A DNA stretch of 64,000 nt. It comes from Megalonaias nervosa. Taxonomy: Eukaryota; Mollusca; Bivalvia; Unionida; Unionidae. The position numbers were made by a program, and so were the translations under genes. The notes under the pieces were generated by a model that was given only the letters and a program-made list of their open reading frames with translations, did not search any database and was not told the DNA's origin. Of the stretch, positions 34,556 to 48,700 are shown in pieces. Positions within the stretch are counted from its first letter, which is position 1; every line of letters begins with the position of its first letter. Location of the stretch: positions 1-64,000 of the forward strand of contig JAECUM010093598.1 of NCBI GenBank assembly GCA_016617855.1, written 5' to 3'.

Positions 34556-34808
34556 CTAAGATGTCTACAGTGTGGCAGTTTATAGTTATGTCCAGCACTG
34601 GGGCATCATGCCTCAGATATATAGCATCATGCCCCACCCAGTCACATTCTTCTGGCACCAGGCTGAGCAGTCCTTACACCAACCTCTTAATGCTACAAGC
34701 AAGGCAGCTGCTACAATCATTTTTATGTCCTTGGTATGACCCGGCTGGGGTTCAAACCAGCAACCTCCAACATCCAAGGTGGACACTCTAATCACTTAGG
34801 CCACTGGA
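34556..34808 (-). mobile_element. tRNA-derived SINE, family C, copy 1
   Basis: Minus-strand head CTCCAGTGGCCTAAGTGATTAGAG (A-box region) and B box GGTTTGAACCCC. The body contains TGGGGCATGATGC and CATAACTATAAACTGCCAC. It matches 46690-46998. Confidence 0.85.
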
Positions 34809-35069
34809 GAAGTGAAGATTATCAAAAATATAAGAAAAACTTTAGGAATGCTAAATTAATTTTTTAATGTAATTTCACAGGAAGAAACTTCTGTGAAGTG
34901 CATCTGAATGGATGACATATTCTGGTATTACCACACCCTTGCATTTGTTTGTAATGTTTCTAATGTAATGTGAGAAATCACTATGGAAGAATTATATTTC
35001 TGAAAAGTGGAGCTCGAGTGCGTCAAAACTGAGTCCAGGATACTTGTTGGTCTACATACAAATTAGTCC

Positions 35070-35180
35070 CACAACGAAAGACGTATCACGTGATATTTTT
35101 TTATTTTTTTTTTTTTATTTTTTTTTTGGTGCTACGATGTAGCACCAAAACATTAATAACGTGATACGTCTTACATTGGG
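35070..35180. repeat. Inverted repeat with nested perfect palindrome
   Basis: AAGACGTATCACGTGATATT pairs with ATAACGTGATACGTCTT. Inside, TTTTGGTGCTAC-GAT-GTAGCACCAAAA is a perfect 12-bp-arm hairpin after a long T-rich run. Confidence 0.85.
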
Positions 35181-35539
35181 GGAATACAGTAAATGTAGGA
35201 TTGCATACAAATATGAAACTCTTGAAGTGAGTGAGAGCCCAAGTCTTATAAATTCCAAATCAAATACTGTAACGTTGAAGAGTTGGCATCATAAAATATA
35301 AAGAAATTATATTTTTAAATAACTGATAAACATACTATATGATGTTTCACTATTTTGTACTTCAGCTTCACTTCCAACGCCCATTTGAACGTAAGAGTTA
35401 CTTTCCTTGGACTTATATATATCACTAAATACATTGTGGAACAATTATTTACCGATCCTGCACAGAATTACAAAACGAAATACGGTCACATCGCTTTTCC
35501 TTTGCGCAAAATACTTTGTTCCTCTAGATTTAAAATACA

Positions 35540-35775
35540 CTTCTCCAGTACGGACGCAGTTATGTTAGCACGCTAGGTCAGTACCTCTCCAGTACCAACA
35601 CAATTATGTTCGCCAGATAAATCAGTAACTTAAGTTTGCATGTTAGGTCAGCAACTTCCCAATACGAATACATTTTTGTCAGCACGAAATACACCTCTCC
35701 ATGACGTATACAGTTACCCTAGCAAGAATTGCACCTCTCCAGTACGGATTCAATTATGTTAGCACAAAAGGTCAG
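35540..35775. repeat. Degenerate tandem array, about 55-60-bp unit, four copies
   Basis: CACTTCTCCAGTACGGACGC then AGTTATGTTAGCACGCTAGGTCAG recurs with increasing divergence; the last copy resembles the first most closely. Confidence 0.75.
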
Positions 35776-37116
35776 CGAAATTTTGTTATTTAATTTCGAA
35801 AACTTTTTGACATCTAGAGTAAATATTAGTGAAATCTACATTGTTTCTTTCCAGATCAACAAAAATTTTATCTTCTTGATCTTGGTATATAACCTTGATA
35901 TTGATGCAACGCACAGCTTCTACATTTACAAGAAGACTTATTTCAGAAAGAAAAAAAACATACTATCACACAAGAGTTGGGTAGGATGTATTTGAAAGGG
36001 CATGAAATAGACACCCACTCTCACACAAATATACTATAATATCGCACAAGGTAGGGAGTGTTTATAGACACACTCTACCCTCTCACGCACGTCTTTTTGT
36101 GGAACACATAGACATCCACAAAACATAGAATATACATTTTTGGCAAATGATTAGGATCTCTCTTTTCTAGAGATGTGGGGCACTTAGAAATGGGTCGGTG
36201 GGATTTTTTAACCCGGGAGGATTAAAACAAGGTGCTTCGATTCTCTGGTCTTCTTTTGGTAAAGCAAATAAAGGTTGATTAAGTGAATTGCAATTTGTTC
36301 TAAGTCAGGCATGACGTATTTGAAATTTCCTTCTACCCTAATGAAAGTGTCTGGGAACATAAGTGTCGCAGTTATTTAATGTGCCTTTAAAGTTTTTTAA
36401 TGGAATCTATTGGACAAGCCTAAGTTGATAGTATATTCCATTCTAGAATGGTCGAACGAAGAAACGAGTGGTAATAAAGACTTGTTCTAGCCTGTACTAA
36501 TGGGAAATTATTTACATGACATAAGTTATAGCGGGTAATAGCACTAAAAGCTGTTGATATCAGAGATATGAGATAGGAAGGGCTTGAACCAGTTGTCATT
36601 TTATACAAGAGTATAAGTTGATCGGGAGGGGGTGGATTTCAAGACATTTCCATCATATTTCCCCGTGTAGCACTCAAATGGAAATTAAGTCTGCTTTGCA
36701 CCAGTCACAATTCTGGTTGCCTCATTTTGTATTTTTTTTTTTTTTTTTAGTTCTTTTTTTTATGATTAATGTGCAGTTATCCTAGAATGGGTCATGTAAA
36801 AGACGTAAATATAATTTCTAAAAATACACCGATTTTTCTGTCCATGAAACTTGTAAAAAAAAAAAAAAATGGTAATGTTTACGCCTATAAACTGGACCAC
36901 ACTATTATTCTTCCTAGTGTCTAATGAATTTTAAGCTTTCAATTTTTTTAAATTTAAAATTATGTAATTATGTGCCAAAAAAGAAATAAAAGAACATCTT
37001 TGTGCTGGTTTCAGCAAAGAGTTCAAATCGACAAATCTTCCGTTTCAATGAGATATAATATCGGTTGAGATGCATATTGGTATCGTAGTTGGAATATCTC
37101 TAAAGACTCAACAGCA
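35776..37116. other. Upstream region of PSMB4
   Basis: No TATA box, CpG-rich block or other promoter motif stands out. A (T)18 run lies near 36730. Promoter elements for PSMB4, and perhaps for divergent BLOC1S6, are expected but cannot be pinpointed. Confidence 0.35.
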
Positions 37117-37235
37117 ATGGCGACGGCACCACTCTTTCGTACTGAATTTTGGAGAAATGGTCCACAGCCAGGGTCTATTTACAATTTTCCAGGAGGAAAG
37201 ACGGAACCAGACTTAAATCCCATGAAGCGAACAAT
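37117..37235 (+). CDS. PSMB4: PSMB4 exon 1
   Basis: Start context is CAGCAATGGCG. The exon encodes the propeptide, beginning [19 protein letters not shown], and ends after KRT with two bases of a Met codon before the GTATGT donor. The downstream base G of exon 2 completes it. The [16 protein letters not shown] pattern resembles the human GLWAGGPAPGQFY propeptide. Confidence 0.93.
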
Positions 37236-40200
37236 GTATGTCGCAATCAGATATGCATATACTTTTTTTGCTAACTACCTTGATGGTTGATTGTGGTGTG
37301 ACGAAGCGAAACAGTTTTTGCCCCCCTCCCCCAACAATGATGGTGCACTTTTCCTTCCTTTTTATTTTGTCTAAACCTCGTTCTTATGTTAATATTTTAT
37401 TTTACTTGATCATTGCTTATTTTTGATTTTGAAAATTTTACTAGACTTTAGATATATATTTTTCTTTGCAGTCATTGCTCTCCAAATTAGTATAGTCTGA
37501 CTATACATCCCCGTTTGTTTGTACCCCCCTACCGATTTCAATAATGAAAACGTTTAATGTGATAAAAAAATGCACAGAACTAAGTCAATTGAATCACTGA
37601 CCAGAATGGCACTAATACTGGGATCCCCTTGCACCTTTCATGCTTAACGAACTTTCCATACTAACACAGCGCCATATTGTGAACACTATGGGCTAGTTTA
37701 TTCCATCAGACAACATAATGACGTAGTTCATCTTATTTGGTAATTGCCGGATAATTCCGTAAATTTCCATATTGTTGTGAGTTTGGAATTATATCCCTTT
37801 GCATACATGAACATATTAATTAAACCGCTTGTTAAATCCACGTGAAAGGCAAATTTGTTGTTGTTATTCTTTTCCTTTGCTTGATTCGACATTGTAAATA
37901 TCGGAAGCAGAGGACATATGTATGTACATCTGTAGTCGTGCACATACCCCTTTGCTGAAAATGGACTTGTCCAGGAACTGGAAATGGATCTCGAGCATGT
38001 CCGTCTATTATATTGAAAACTCCCGTTAAGTATGAAACGCGCAGACGATGATGGTGTTAGGGCCATTCTACTCACAGCCAGGTTAGAAAATATAAATCAA
38101 TGAATGAATTGACTAAGTTCCTTCACTTTTTATCACCTTAAATGTTTCCATTATTGAAATCGGTAGGGGGGTACAAACAAACGGGTTGATATAGTCGGAC
38201 TTTAGCGGTTTTCGCCGCATACAAATTCTATAGTATAAGCCACATGGGTCATGTATGTGCATTTACTCATTTTAAATTAAATATAAATTGTTCTTTTAAA
38301 ATTTAACACTAATTTTCTTTAACCAAAGTCTATTCAATCCTGATTATTGAATGCTCTGCCCTTTAACTATCACCAAGAAACTTCCAGACGAAAATTATTT
38401 GGCGACATGGACTTTTACAGTGGTGGCCATGCACTAAACTTGGGTGAAAAAAAGATCGCATCAGGTGGAATTGTCACAGACGAGGGTAGTACTAATTTGT
38501 TTATCAATATGCGTAGCTTTCATTGTGACATCACAGTGTGTGACATTCAATCCAGATTGTACTTTGATCACACCTTTAGGTTCATTTCAACCAAAAATGT
38601 ATACATACTTGATTTTGCCATATGCACCTCTCGGGGCATCTAAATAATGACCATCCAAGGAATATGGATGTATATGAATCCAAATGAAGTGAATATTTGC
38701 CACTTAAAGGTATGTAGAATCAAATTCTAAAAAATGACACCCATTACTGAAATGGTGTTGAATGCCTACATGACCCGTGTGACTTGCATTATAGCTATAG
38801 TGCTAATATATGGCTAAATGATGCATTCTTTATTATTTGTGCACACCTATAAAAGTACCTCAAAAATGTTTTTTTAAAGATATGTATATTAAATAAAGAT
38901 TCACTTCTGTTCGCAAGATATTAGCTATGGCGACAATTGGCACAGAGTGGGAACTGGTCCATGCCAGTATACAGAAGTCCTAAACTAAAATGAAGTCTAG
39001 AAGACATCTACCCTGATATTTATATTTTTTATGTCAACATCTCACTGCCTAATTAAACAGCATTTTGTTAGCCATTTTCCCTGGTTGACTGCTAGGGAAC
39101 GAGTGGCCAAAACAGGAATATCTCAAATTTGGCAACCCATATTGATACTTTTCCACAAATTAAAATTTGATGGCTTTAGTCTGACTACATACTCAGATGT
39201 CTTTCTCCTAATGGAGTCAAATTCTGAAACAAGTAAAAGGAAACATTTTCAAGTTCCATTGACATATTTCAGTTGGTTGAAATGCAATGGGAGCCGAGGA
39301 ATGCTAAAGTCAGTTTAAATCGAAGTATGTTTCTATAACAAAACGAACAAAAATATACTAATATTGATGATAGCAGGAGCTAGCTTTGTTTCACAAAAGA
39401 TACTTACCCCATTTATCGATTTTGGCATTCCCCAAAAACATTGCTTCATATGAAATCTTTTGAGAGGCAAGTAAACATTGTATTAATATGAATTTAGTTC
39501 ATTTCTTTTTAATATTGTAAGCACAGCAGTTTCAGCAGATCTTGATGTCATCTGTTGTCAAGTTGCTTCAGTGCTCAAATCATTTTTCAGATACCAGCCC
39601 AGTGCAAGTCTCTTAAAAAAAAATTACTTGCCCTAACTTAAAATCTACTTGTCCAAGAAGGCCATAGCTTTAACTGTTATTTTGACACAACCACCCTATC
39701 CAGAAAAATTAAATGTTTGGTCCCTTATGCTTGTAATATTGGTCACTAAACTCATGTTCACATTCTGAAGAAGATGGGCTCACAGCCAATGAGGTCTCCA
39801 ACAATTTCACATTCTCCACATGCTCATTTGATAAATTCTGAATAATTATGGCATACAATTCTGCTCTTGTGATTTGAGACTGTAGTCCTTCAGGTTGATG
39901 TACGGTCTGTATTTCGTCATGATATGTATGTAGGGATAAGCATTCAGGGCCTTGAAGCAATTTCATTTTCTAAATGCTGCAGAAATCTCCATGTTTCTTG
40001 ATCATTGTATAAAATAGAAATGAAATCAGAGAGGCATTGCTCTTTTTTTAAATGTTAATCAGTAAAAGCAGTAGCTTCAGATTCATAATTAGTTTGTGTG
40101 ATGGTGCAGTGGATTTGTCAAAATTACAGAAACCACTCACTCCATTATCAATGAAAACAGCAAGTAGCATCTCTCTGAACTAAATGGATTTAAATATATT

Positions 40201-42717
40201 GTAATGATGAAACATTGAAATGGGGGCTTTATTAAGTCGCTGATAACCTAGCTTAGCTTAATTGACAAATAATCACATAGGTACTGCTCTTTATATTTAG
40301 CTAGCAATGCATGAACTTAATATTATTCATGCTGAACAAATGAGTGCTAATTATAAGTAACCTATGAAATACAGGGAATAGAAATAGTAATACTCCCCAT
40401 TCATTGGTCACATGCTTTGCTTTGTAAACAAAGTTTATAGCGTTTGATGCAATTAAACAGATATCTTCATAATGTGAAGGGATTTCAGGGATGGTCCTGG
40501 CTTTTAAAAAGTTGTCGCCAAAAAAATCGCCAACCTCAATATTTTGTCGCCAGTTTTCAAAAACTGTCGCCAGAACAAACAGTGAACATTTTTCCAAGTC
40601 TATTAATGTAATATGCAGTGAAAATTGAAAAAGATAGGATAGTTATTACTTTATTGACAACAAGCAATACATCTATAATATTACAAAATAAATCATTACA
40701 TGACTGTTTTGCACTATTAAAATGTTATAGAATGTCACATGATGATCCGTCACGATTTTAGGGCTGCCTACTTGTTTAATGCAGTTTCAAAGTCTTATTC
40801 TTCACATCTGTGTATGCTGATTCTCATTAAATTCTCTAGAGTTCAGATGCCGAATTTATTTCTGATGTCAGTTTTTATGAGGTTCATCTTGCTGAATCCA
40901 CGTTCAGTCTACAGTGCTGACAGGTGACACCAGTAGCACTTTTACTAATAGCAGCCATCTTCGCTACTTCCATGGTCTTTGCATCCCGCATCACCATTAG
41001 TGCATAGGTATGACTGTTGTCACCTGAAAAAAAAATGCATTATCAAATGTAAAATATCTAGTTCCAGACATCTACAGTGTCTCGCTCATTTTTTTAAAAA
41101 TAGAAACATCAGGTATTAAGCAAATCTATATTATGTATATTATTTTCCAAATAATAGTCAGGGGTCACGCTACCAGGCGAAGTGGGCGAAAAAGTCGCCT
41201 GAGAAACGTAAACTTCGCCTTCTTCTGTTAGGAAAGCGAAAACGACTTCGCCCTCTGATTTTTCGGACATAAAATGACTGTAGATTATGACTTTGAGATG
41301 CCCCCTCGCTGTAGCCAGTTAAGTTCTGGCACAGTTGTAACCCAACGACAAATGTATTTACGTGGTGTTAATACCAATCAGCTTACGGCGACAAAGAAAT
41401 TCTTGGACATTCACATGCAAGTTTTAATAGCTAACTGACCATTAACCCTTTCCAGAGCAAGATATCACTGCTTGATTTCATGAAGTTGGGCACACTGTGC
41501 TATGATGAAAATATACCAAATTCTGTTTCGAAATTTAAACATCAATATGCAAATAGTAATTTGCTTTTAAAAAATATGATCGGTGAAGAGCGTTTTCTAA
41601 TTTATTTCTTTTTTTAATAAACGGATATTTTAACAGCTGTATTTGGGTATTTTCTGTATAAGATCAGTTTGAAACCGTAAATGAACTTGTAATGGCAGAC
41701 ATCGCTGCATATATGATATACCACTTCATTAAACTGTCTGTATTCGTAAATAATTGGGCAAATAGGTTCAGGAAAATATATAATGTAATGAAAACAAAGT
41801 TTAAATATCATGTGATTGGAGATTTAGCCTATATGTTTAATAATGTAGGTCAGAAACGTGACAATCTCTGTTGTGGAATTCGAAACAATGCTGCAAGGTC
41901 AAGGTTGTTTTCTGACTAACCGTAATTAATTTTCGTGAAAATACGAAAAATATATATAGTAATGAAGCAAATACTATTTACCCAATGCATATTGTTATTA
42001 CCAGTAGGTAGACAAATAATACAACCATAAATATGCAGTCTTATTAATGAATTTTTGTAATGAAGCAAGAAAGTGAGTAGTTATGTTAAGAAAAGCCCTC
42101 CTTCTAAAAATAGATGCACTCGCACTGTGCAATACGAATTCTTGGATTTTCGGTTGGGGAAAAAAGGGTCCAGCTTAGTTATAGATCGACTTTAGTGCTT
42201 CAGTGTGTTGTCTATGAATAGTTACAGTAATGTTTTATCGGGAACAATGAAATCAGGACGAAGAGTATGGTTTGAAGTCACTTGTGCATCTATTGCTATG
42301 TACATGTATTAGGGGTTGTTTCAAAGAATGTTCGAAATCGTTTTGACTGCAATTTTACACAAAACTTGTAGAAAATAAAATAATTAAGTGGTAGTTTATT
42401 AAGCATTTTTACCAACTTGCAGTTACAAGACTCTAATCTTGTTACAGCTATCAGTTAAAATTAATTACAATGTATAGCTTCTGATGTGCTTTTTTAAGTC
42501 ATGGCCAAAACACACTGCATTTACTTCAATTCAAACACACATATACTACAAGTATGAATAGAATGGGTATGAATATAAAAAATTTTAAACGCGTACAAAA
42601 TATGTTGATACTAACATATAACACATATTTTTCAACTTGAAAATAAGGCATTGGTTAAGACTGTTAAAAGCAAACTGAGAAATAGAGCACATCATTAAAA
42701 TAAGATAAAGCAGCTAT

Positions 42718-42777
<60 letters not shown>

Positions 42778-45700
42778 TTATTTATCGTGTTTCTTGCTTT
42801 GGTCTCACTTCTCCATGTTTAGCTCCCATTTCTCCTTGTTTAGCTCCCACTTCTCCCTGTTCTGACCAAAAGGAGAAGTCACTTCTCCCTAAAATTTAAG
42901 TCTAGCTTGACCCCTGATAGTTTTGTAAGGAACTTTAATGACATTTTAATACTAAAATCCAATGATCGTACTTTGCAATGTAAGGTAAGTGATGTAAAAT
43001 GCAACCGTCGATTTCATGCATTTAGTAATTAAATGCACCCCCCCCCTTTTTTATGGCTAGCTTCACAAAGAACATCTCCGTCAACAGTAGTTCAGAAATT
43101 TATTTTTGCCACGCTTTACATGCTTTGCTTATAGTGAATTGCTTCCTAAATCCCAAGAATGATCACTGAATGCTGTAGAATTTTTCTCGACAAGCAAACT
43201 AGAATCTCCATTCCCACCAATGACACTTACACGAGTCAACACCTGGCATTAATTTACCGTATATATAACCATTAATTACCATCATTAAATTAAAAGGAGT
43301 GAAGAAACATATCACAAAGCATATGTTGCCCCCCCCCCCCGTAAGAATTTGTTATTGAGTCAACAGTTTTATATGCATAGACTAGTTAACAATAAGGAAA
43401 TAAGGAGGGATATAAAATGTGGGAAATAGTTATCACATGTATGGTACCTTGAGACAACACATGAACTGTTAATATTCACACCCATTTTAGGCATTATTAG
43501 TTATAACAAAAAAGGGCATGGTTTATTTGTCAATAAATTGCTAGTGCTTTCACTCCCTGTAGAACAGGCAGTTTCTTTGAAGTGTGTCAAAGAAGTTTAA
43601 GTCTAACCTTGAGATATTGTATAGAATATGAAATGGGGGCACGGGGGGGGGGGCAAATAACGCACTCCACAGGGAGAAACGGCGTGTCCTTTTTGAGAAT
43701 TTCACATGTATTGGACCAAAAAAAGCGAAGAATATTTAGTGAAAACGATGCTTAAATATGCTGCAAAAAACTTCCCAATGGTAGGTCCCAATCTGCGTGT
43801 TTTCGGATTCAATCTCCCGACTTGGCTTCTGAAAAGATTTATTTTTTGCATGACACTGTATGGTATTAACTGAATTTATTCAATGACTTTATTTTATTCT
43901 TTATTTTAAAACTTCAACACAGAAGGGGCATTTTTCGTTGGAACATATTCAGATTTATTGGAAGTATTGGAATTGATAGGACTTTTAGGAAATAGGAATT
44001 CATTTACTGTGCTGTAAGTTAATTTAATTCTTTCATTCCTGTATTTTGAGAAATAAATTATTTTCAATTATGCAAAACTTGTTTGTTTTGCTATTTCTTG
44101 TTGCTTAGTTTAAGTCCCTGCAGTCGTAACACGGGATTGACGGCAAAAGTAAAAGATCAATGAGCAAAATTAACATATATTACTTACCCCGCATGGATTC
44201 ATGTTTGGTGACACACTCCTTCAAAATATCACAGCCAGTTGTAAATGAATTGACGACTTATGCCTTGGTACATACATCACAGAACATCTGCTTTAGCTTT
44301 GTATCATATCTCAGCCACGGACGCCCAAGTTTCCAGCTGTCAAGAAATTTTCAGGAACTGTTGACCAGTTCATCATGATGTGGATGTTGCACATGAAGCA
44401 TTACTACCATCACTACATGTATATGATGTTGGACTGCCAGGTATAACATCAGGTTCAGTGACTGTGTTGTCTGATGAATTTGTACGAAATCCAAATGCTG
44501 TTAATTTTGTTAACTTACTCTTAAGATGAGATGATGAACATGGAATGTCTAACTTAAGTTAACCCATGATAATGGTGCGCTTTTGACAGTATATAATTCT
44601 GATTGAGATTTTTTGGATTTGCTTTGTATCTATATACAGCAATCGGTACTTCAAAGGTAATCAGTTTTCTCTTAAATTTCGGCAAAACTATTTTATTGGT
44701 ATATTTAAAACAAAACAACAGAAGAATTATCCGTCATTCAGTTAATTGTAGCTGTTGTTTCTGTTCGCGTCTTCAGAGGTCGGTGGATTGTAGGTAATGT
44801 CCGGTAGCATGACTGAGTGTATAACAGCATACAGTACTCAAGCCAGATGTCAACATAAGTGGATTATGATGTAACAACACACTGTAAAGATGGGTTTGTC
44901 AATACGAACAAAGGATTTGTGTATGTAACAGATAGGTTCCAGTGCATTTTGTATCCAGGTTTGTGGGTTCCTTTAGTGGTCTCTTTGAATTTCTCTACTC
45001 CAAATCCATGCTTGTATGTACAAATTAAACAGCCAAATAGGCTGTCGCCAAAAATATCGCCAGATGATATATTTTGTCACCAGTAAGGAAAAAAATTTCG
45101 CAATTTGCGACATTGGCGAAGCCCAGGACGATCCCTGGATTTACAGATGGGTCCCAGCAGGGAGTAGAGTATTAATAATTTACCAGTGCCTTTTAAGAAC
45201 TTTAAAATAAAAGTGCAGCATGTCAAATGTGGCTTATGATTCTTTTCATGCAAATTACATAGAGAGGTTAGAGCTAGATTTAGAGGTGTATCCATCTTTG
45301 CTAGCCAAGGTTCTGATGTGATAATCCTATCTACACCTTGGCGGATTGAACAGATATATTGGTGCTTTGTCCTAGCAGCATCTATTGGATTTCATGAGTT
45401 GCCTCCCTTAGTATGTAATGCCAACTAACCAGTAGCATGGTACATTGTAATCTGCCAAAAATAGTAAGGGCAGTTGACCTAAAACGGATACTTTGGAAGT
45501 TTAACATCAAAAGTATGACTATATACCAGAGGGAAGCCATTAAAGGTGTATTTGAATGAAAGGTATTTGTGCAAGCATGGGCCACACTGGGAAAGTGCTT
45601 ATTTATCAATCCATTCAAGTTGTGTACTCCCATTGTCTTGATCAGATAGGAACAGTGTTCAAATGTGAACAACTTAATTTTGATTGGATACAGTGGCTTG

Positions 45701-48700
45701 CTACCACATTCAATGAAATTCACAGACCCGAAGCACACAAATATCTGCTAGATATGCCAAGGTGTAGATAGGCTTATCACATCAGAACCTTGGCAAGAGA
45801 AGGTGGAGATGTATCAGACTATCTGATTTGTTTTAACTCTGTCCTCATTTAACTGTGACAATCTCAATAGAACTGGTAGAATTATTGAACCACTGATGTA
45901 CTACACTGAAGTATCCCAGCAGTTCAGTATTATTTATGAAGAACAACTGATTGCTAATTATAAGTAACCAGTAAAATACAGCTAATACCCGATTTACTTG
46001 ATAGTTGTTTCCAAGAGTTATTGCATAACTCAAAAAATATTTGATTGCACTGCCATCATTTTTCGTTGAAAAATTTGTATAATTCAGTTAACTTTATTAC
46101 CATTAATTTTAGCCAAAAACAAATCCTAATTTTTTGTTAAGACCAATAATTTCATTACTTTTTAATGAATACTAAAAGATTAATTTAAAATAATTTATGT
46201 TCTTTTCTCCATTTAGTGATACAGTTATCGGCTAAGACATGGAAAACAGATTATAGTTATCCATTCATACGTCATGTGCTTTGCTTTTGTTTTGTATATT
46301 TGTGTGCTTGATGTTTGTCATTGGTTGAGGGAGTTTGGGCCTGCAAGACTTTTTTTTTAAAAGATGTTTACTTTGATATGATTTCAGTGTCTAACATTAT
46401 TTATGAACTTAGAATGTTCTGGAAGTGATCTTCTTTACAATTGTGGTAGGAAATTCCATCGGAAATTTTGATTTTCCAGAGATTTTATTGTGTTTGGCTT
46501 AAGTGAAATGGTATGTATAGGTTTTGTAAATAAAGTGTTCATTCCAATATTAAGTTTAGTTTATGGAATCATTTACTGTTGTGCTCATATATAATTTGAG
46601 AGGAATCATTTATTTAAATTATTAAATGGAATTACAAAGTGCTCATTTTCTTTTTTGATGTGTGTGTGTGTGTATGTGTGTTTTGGATTTTTAACGTAGC
46701 TGTAACAGTGTTTCAGTCTTATTGCTACGATGTCTGCATTGTGGCAGTTTATAGTGATGTCTAGCACTGGGGCATCATGCCGCATGCAGATATGTAGCAT
46801 GATGTCCCACCCAGTCACATTATCCTCACACGAGGCTGACTAGTTCTGACACTAACCTCATAATGCTGCGCACCTAGCCAGGCAGCTGTTAGTACCATTT
46901 TTATGTGTCTTTGGTATGACTCAGCTGGGATTCGAACCCATGACCTCCTCCCACATCTGAGGCGGACGCTCTAATCACTAGGCCACTGGAGCAGTCACTT
47001 TTTGGATAAAAACACTAGTTTGGGATTATAGCAAATTCCTTAAAAGAGAGCCTGGATTATATTATTTTGATACATGGAGACTATTGGTACATCAGCACAT
47101 TCAAGATGGTTGGTACATCAACATATTCAAGACTAGTGGAAATCATTTGGAACAGTCTATACTTTTGGACTTAAGATAGGATACAGATTATTTTGGATTT
47201 AATTCACAATACTGTTAGCTCCTCTTAAATTTTCACTTATGTAACATGATCAAATAAATTATTTGTTGATTTCACTAAACTTGTTGGTTTTGCTTTCTTT
47301 CTATTACATAGTTTAAGACATTGAGTCGTAACACTTTGTACATAAAGTTAAGGCTTTGTACAGAAGTGTAGAGTGAATTATCTACAAACAGGATTCCAAC
47401 ATGGTATGAATAGTAATCATGTTACCATGTCTTCAGAATATGTCATAAACATCTCCAGAATTGGACAGGCCTGGGTGTTTGGACTATCAAATATATTTAG
47501 CACTGCAGAACCAAAACAGTAATTTTCAGTTATGCCATTTTCTGGTACACCAGATAATGAAACATACCAGTCTTTTTCTGGGCAAATATTTGCATCTACT
47601 TGGAAAACTCTTGTGCCAAACTTTAAAATCTTGTGGAATTTTCTCTTTGGAAAATATCATATACCCAGAGACTCCTGTAATTAGTATTTTGACTTATTGT
47701 TTTCATGCATCAGTTAAGTAAAATAAGATGTTTAAAATATCTAATTATAAGTTTATTCTTTACATTTAAATGCACTTCCTCATGAGAAAAGTTGTCCAGA
47801 TTTGGTTTAAGTTTCTATACTTGCAAATTAATAGGGCACCCATTAATTTTTTTAGTGAAGTCAACAAAATGTATCAAAGCTTTTGAAATGTTACTGTGCA
47901 TAATAAATGTTAATAACATTTTGAAAGAAGCTGATCACTGACCAAAATGAAGGTAAAATTAAGAAGGCAAGGAATCACAGGTGAAACTGTAAAGATGCTT
48001 TTATTGAGATCATGATGTCTGTATTATCCCTTGGCTGAATATACTGTAAAGGTGCTGAGGTTGAGATGATGATGTCAGTATTATCCCCATGGCTGGAGAT
48101 ACTGTAAAGATGTGTATTTTGAGATCATGATGCTTATATTATCCATGTGATAACAATAGGGAACATTATATGTTTGTGGTTATGAAATCTTGTTAAGCAT
48201 TAGGTTGTGGGGTAGTGGAGACATCTGATGAAAACATGAGGATTTGCCTTGAAGGAAGTAACTCTAGTTGGCTGTGCAGTAATTTCTTGAAACTGATATT
48301 TATGAGTGACAGCCATGTCACCTTTATTAAGGCATAACATTGGGTCATTTTTAAATTCTTTATGAAATTTCTTTTTCAGGAACCCCACTGTGACAGGTAC
48401 ATCAGTACTGGGATTAAAGTTCAAAGATGGAGTGGTGATTTCAGCTGATAAATTAGGATCATATGGTTCATTGGCTCGTTACAGGGATCTGACACGTGTG
48501 ATGAAAATAAACGACACCACAATCCTGGGCAGTAGCGGGGACTATGCAGACTTTCAGTTTCTTACAAATCTTATTCAGGAAAGAGTGTAAGTATATTTAA
48601 AAAAATACTCCTTGTCTTGCCACCTGTCTGTCTACATTCATTTAAAATTTGAGAATGGTCCATTTTGTTGTGACACAATGAAAATCATTTGATTGTAGTA

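Larger units (their letters stand above)
40486..45137 (-). mobile_element. hAT-like transposon with 5-bp target duplication, host of a nested element
   Basis: The ends are CAGGGATGGTCCTGGCTTTT and, inverted, CAGGGATCGTCCTGGGCTTC, each followed inward by repeated TTGTCGCCA/TCGCCA motifs. GATTT flanks both sides (40481-40485, 45138-45142). Minus-strand transposase remnants are inside: an N-terminal zinc-finger exon (44375-44188) and a C-terminal dimerisation piece (40930-40768). The 1.76-kb element at 41159-42916 is inserted in it. A related terminus recurs inverted at 63089-63410. Confidence 0.83.

Noticed and set aside
46900..46998. tRNA gene on the minus strand
   Set aside because: Head of SINE family C, repeated at 34556-34808 with the same body; no full tRNA fold.
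46136..47332. Complete solo LTR of a second gypsy family
   Set aside because: The 3' end looks right, but the 5' TGTTAAGACC is weak and flanks (ATTTT against CTTTG) show no duplication. Only the 3' end is reported, at low confidence.
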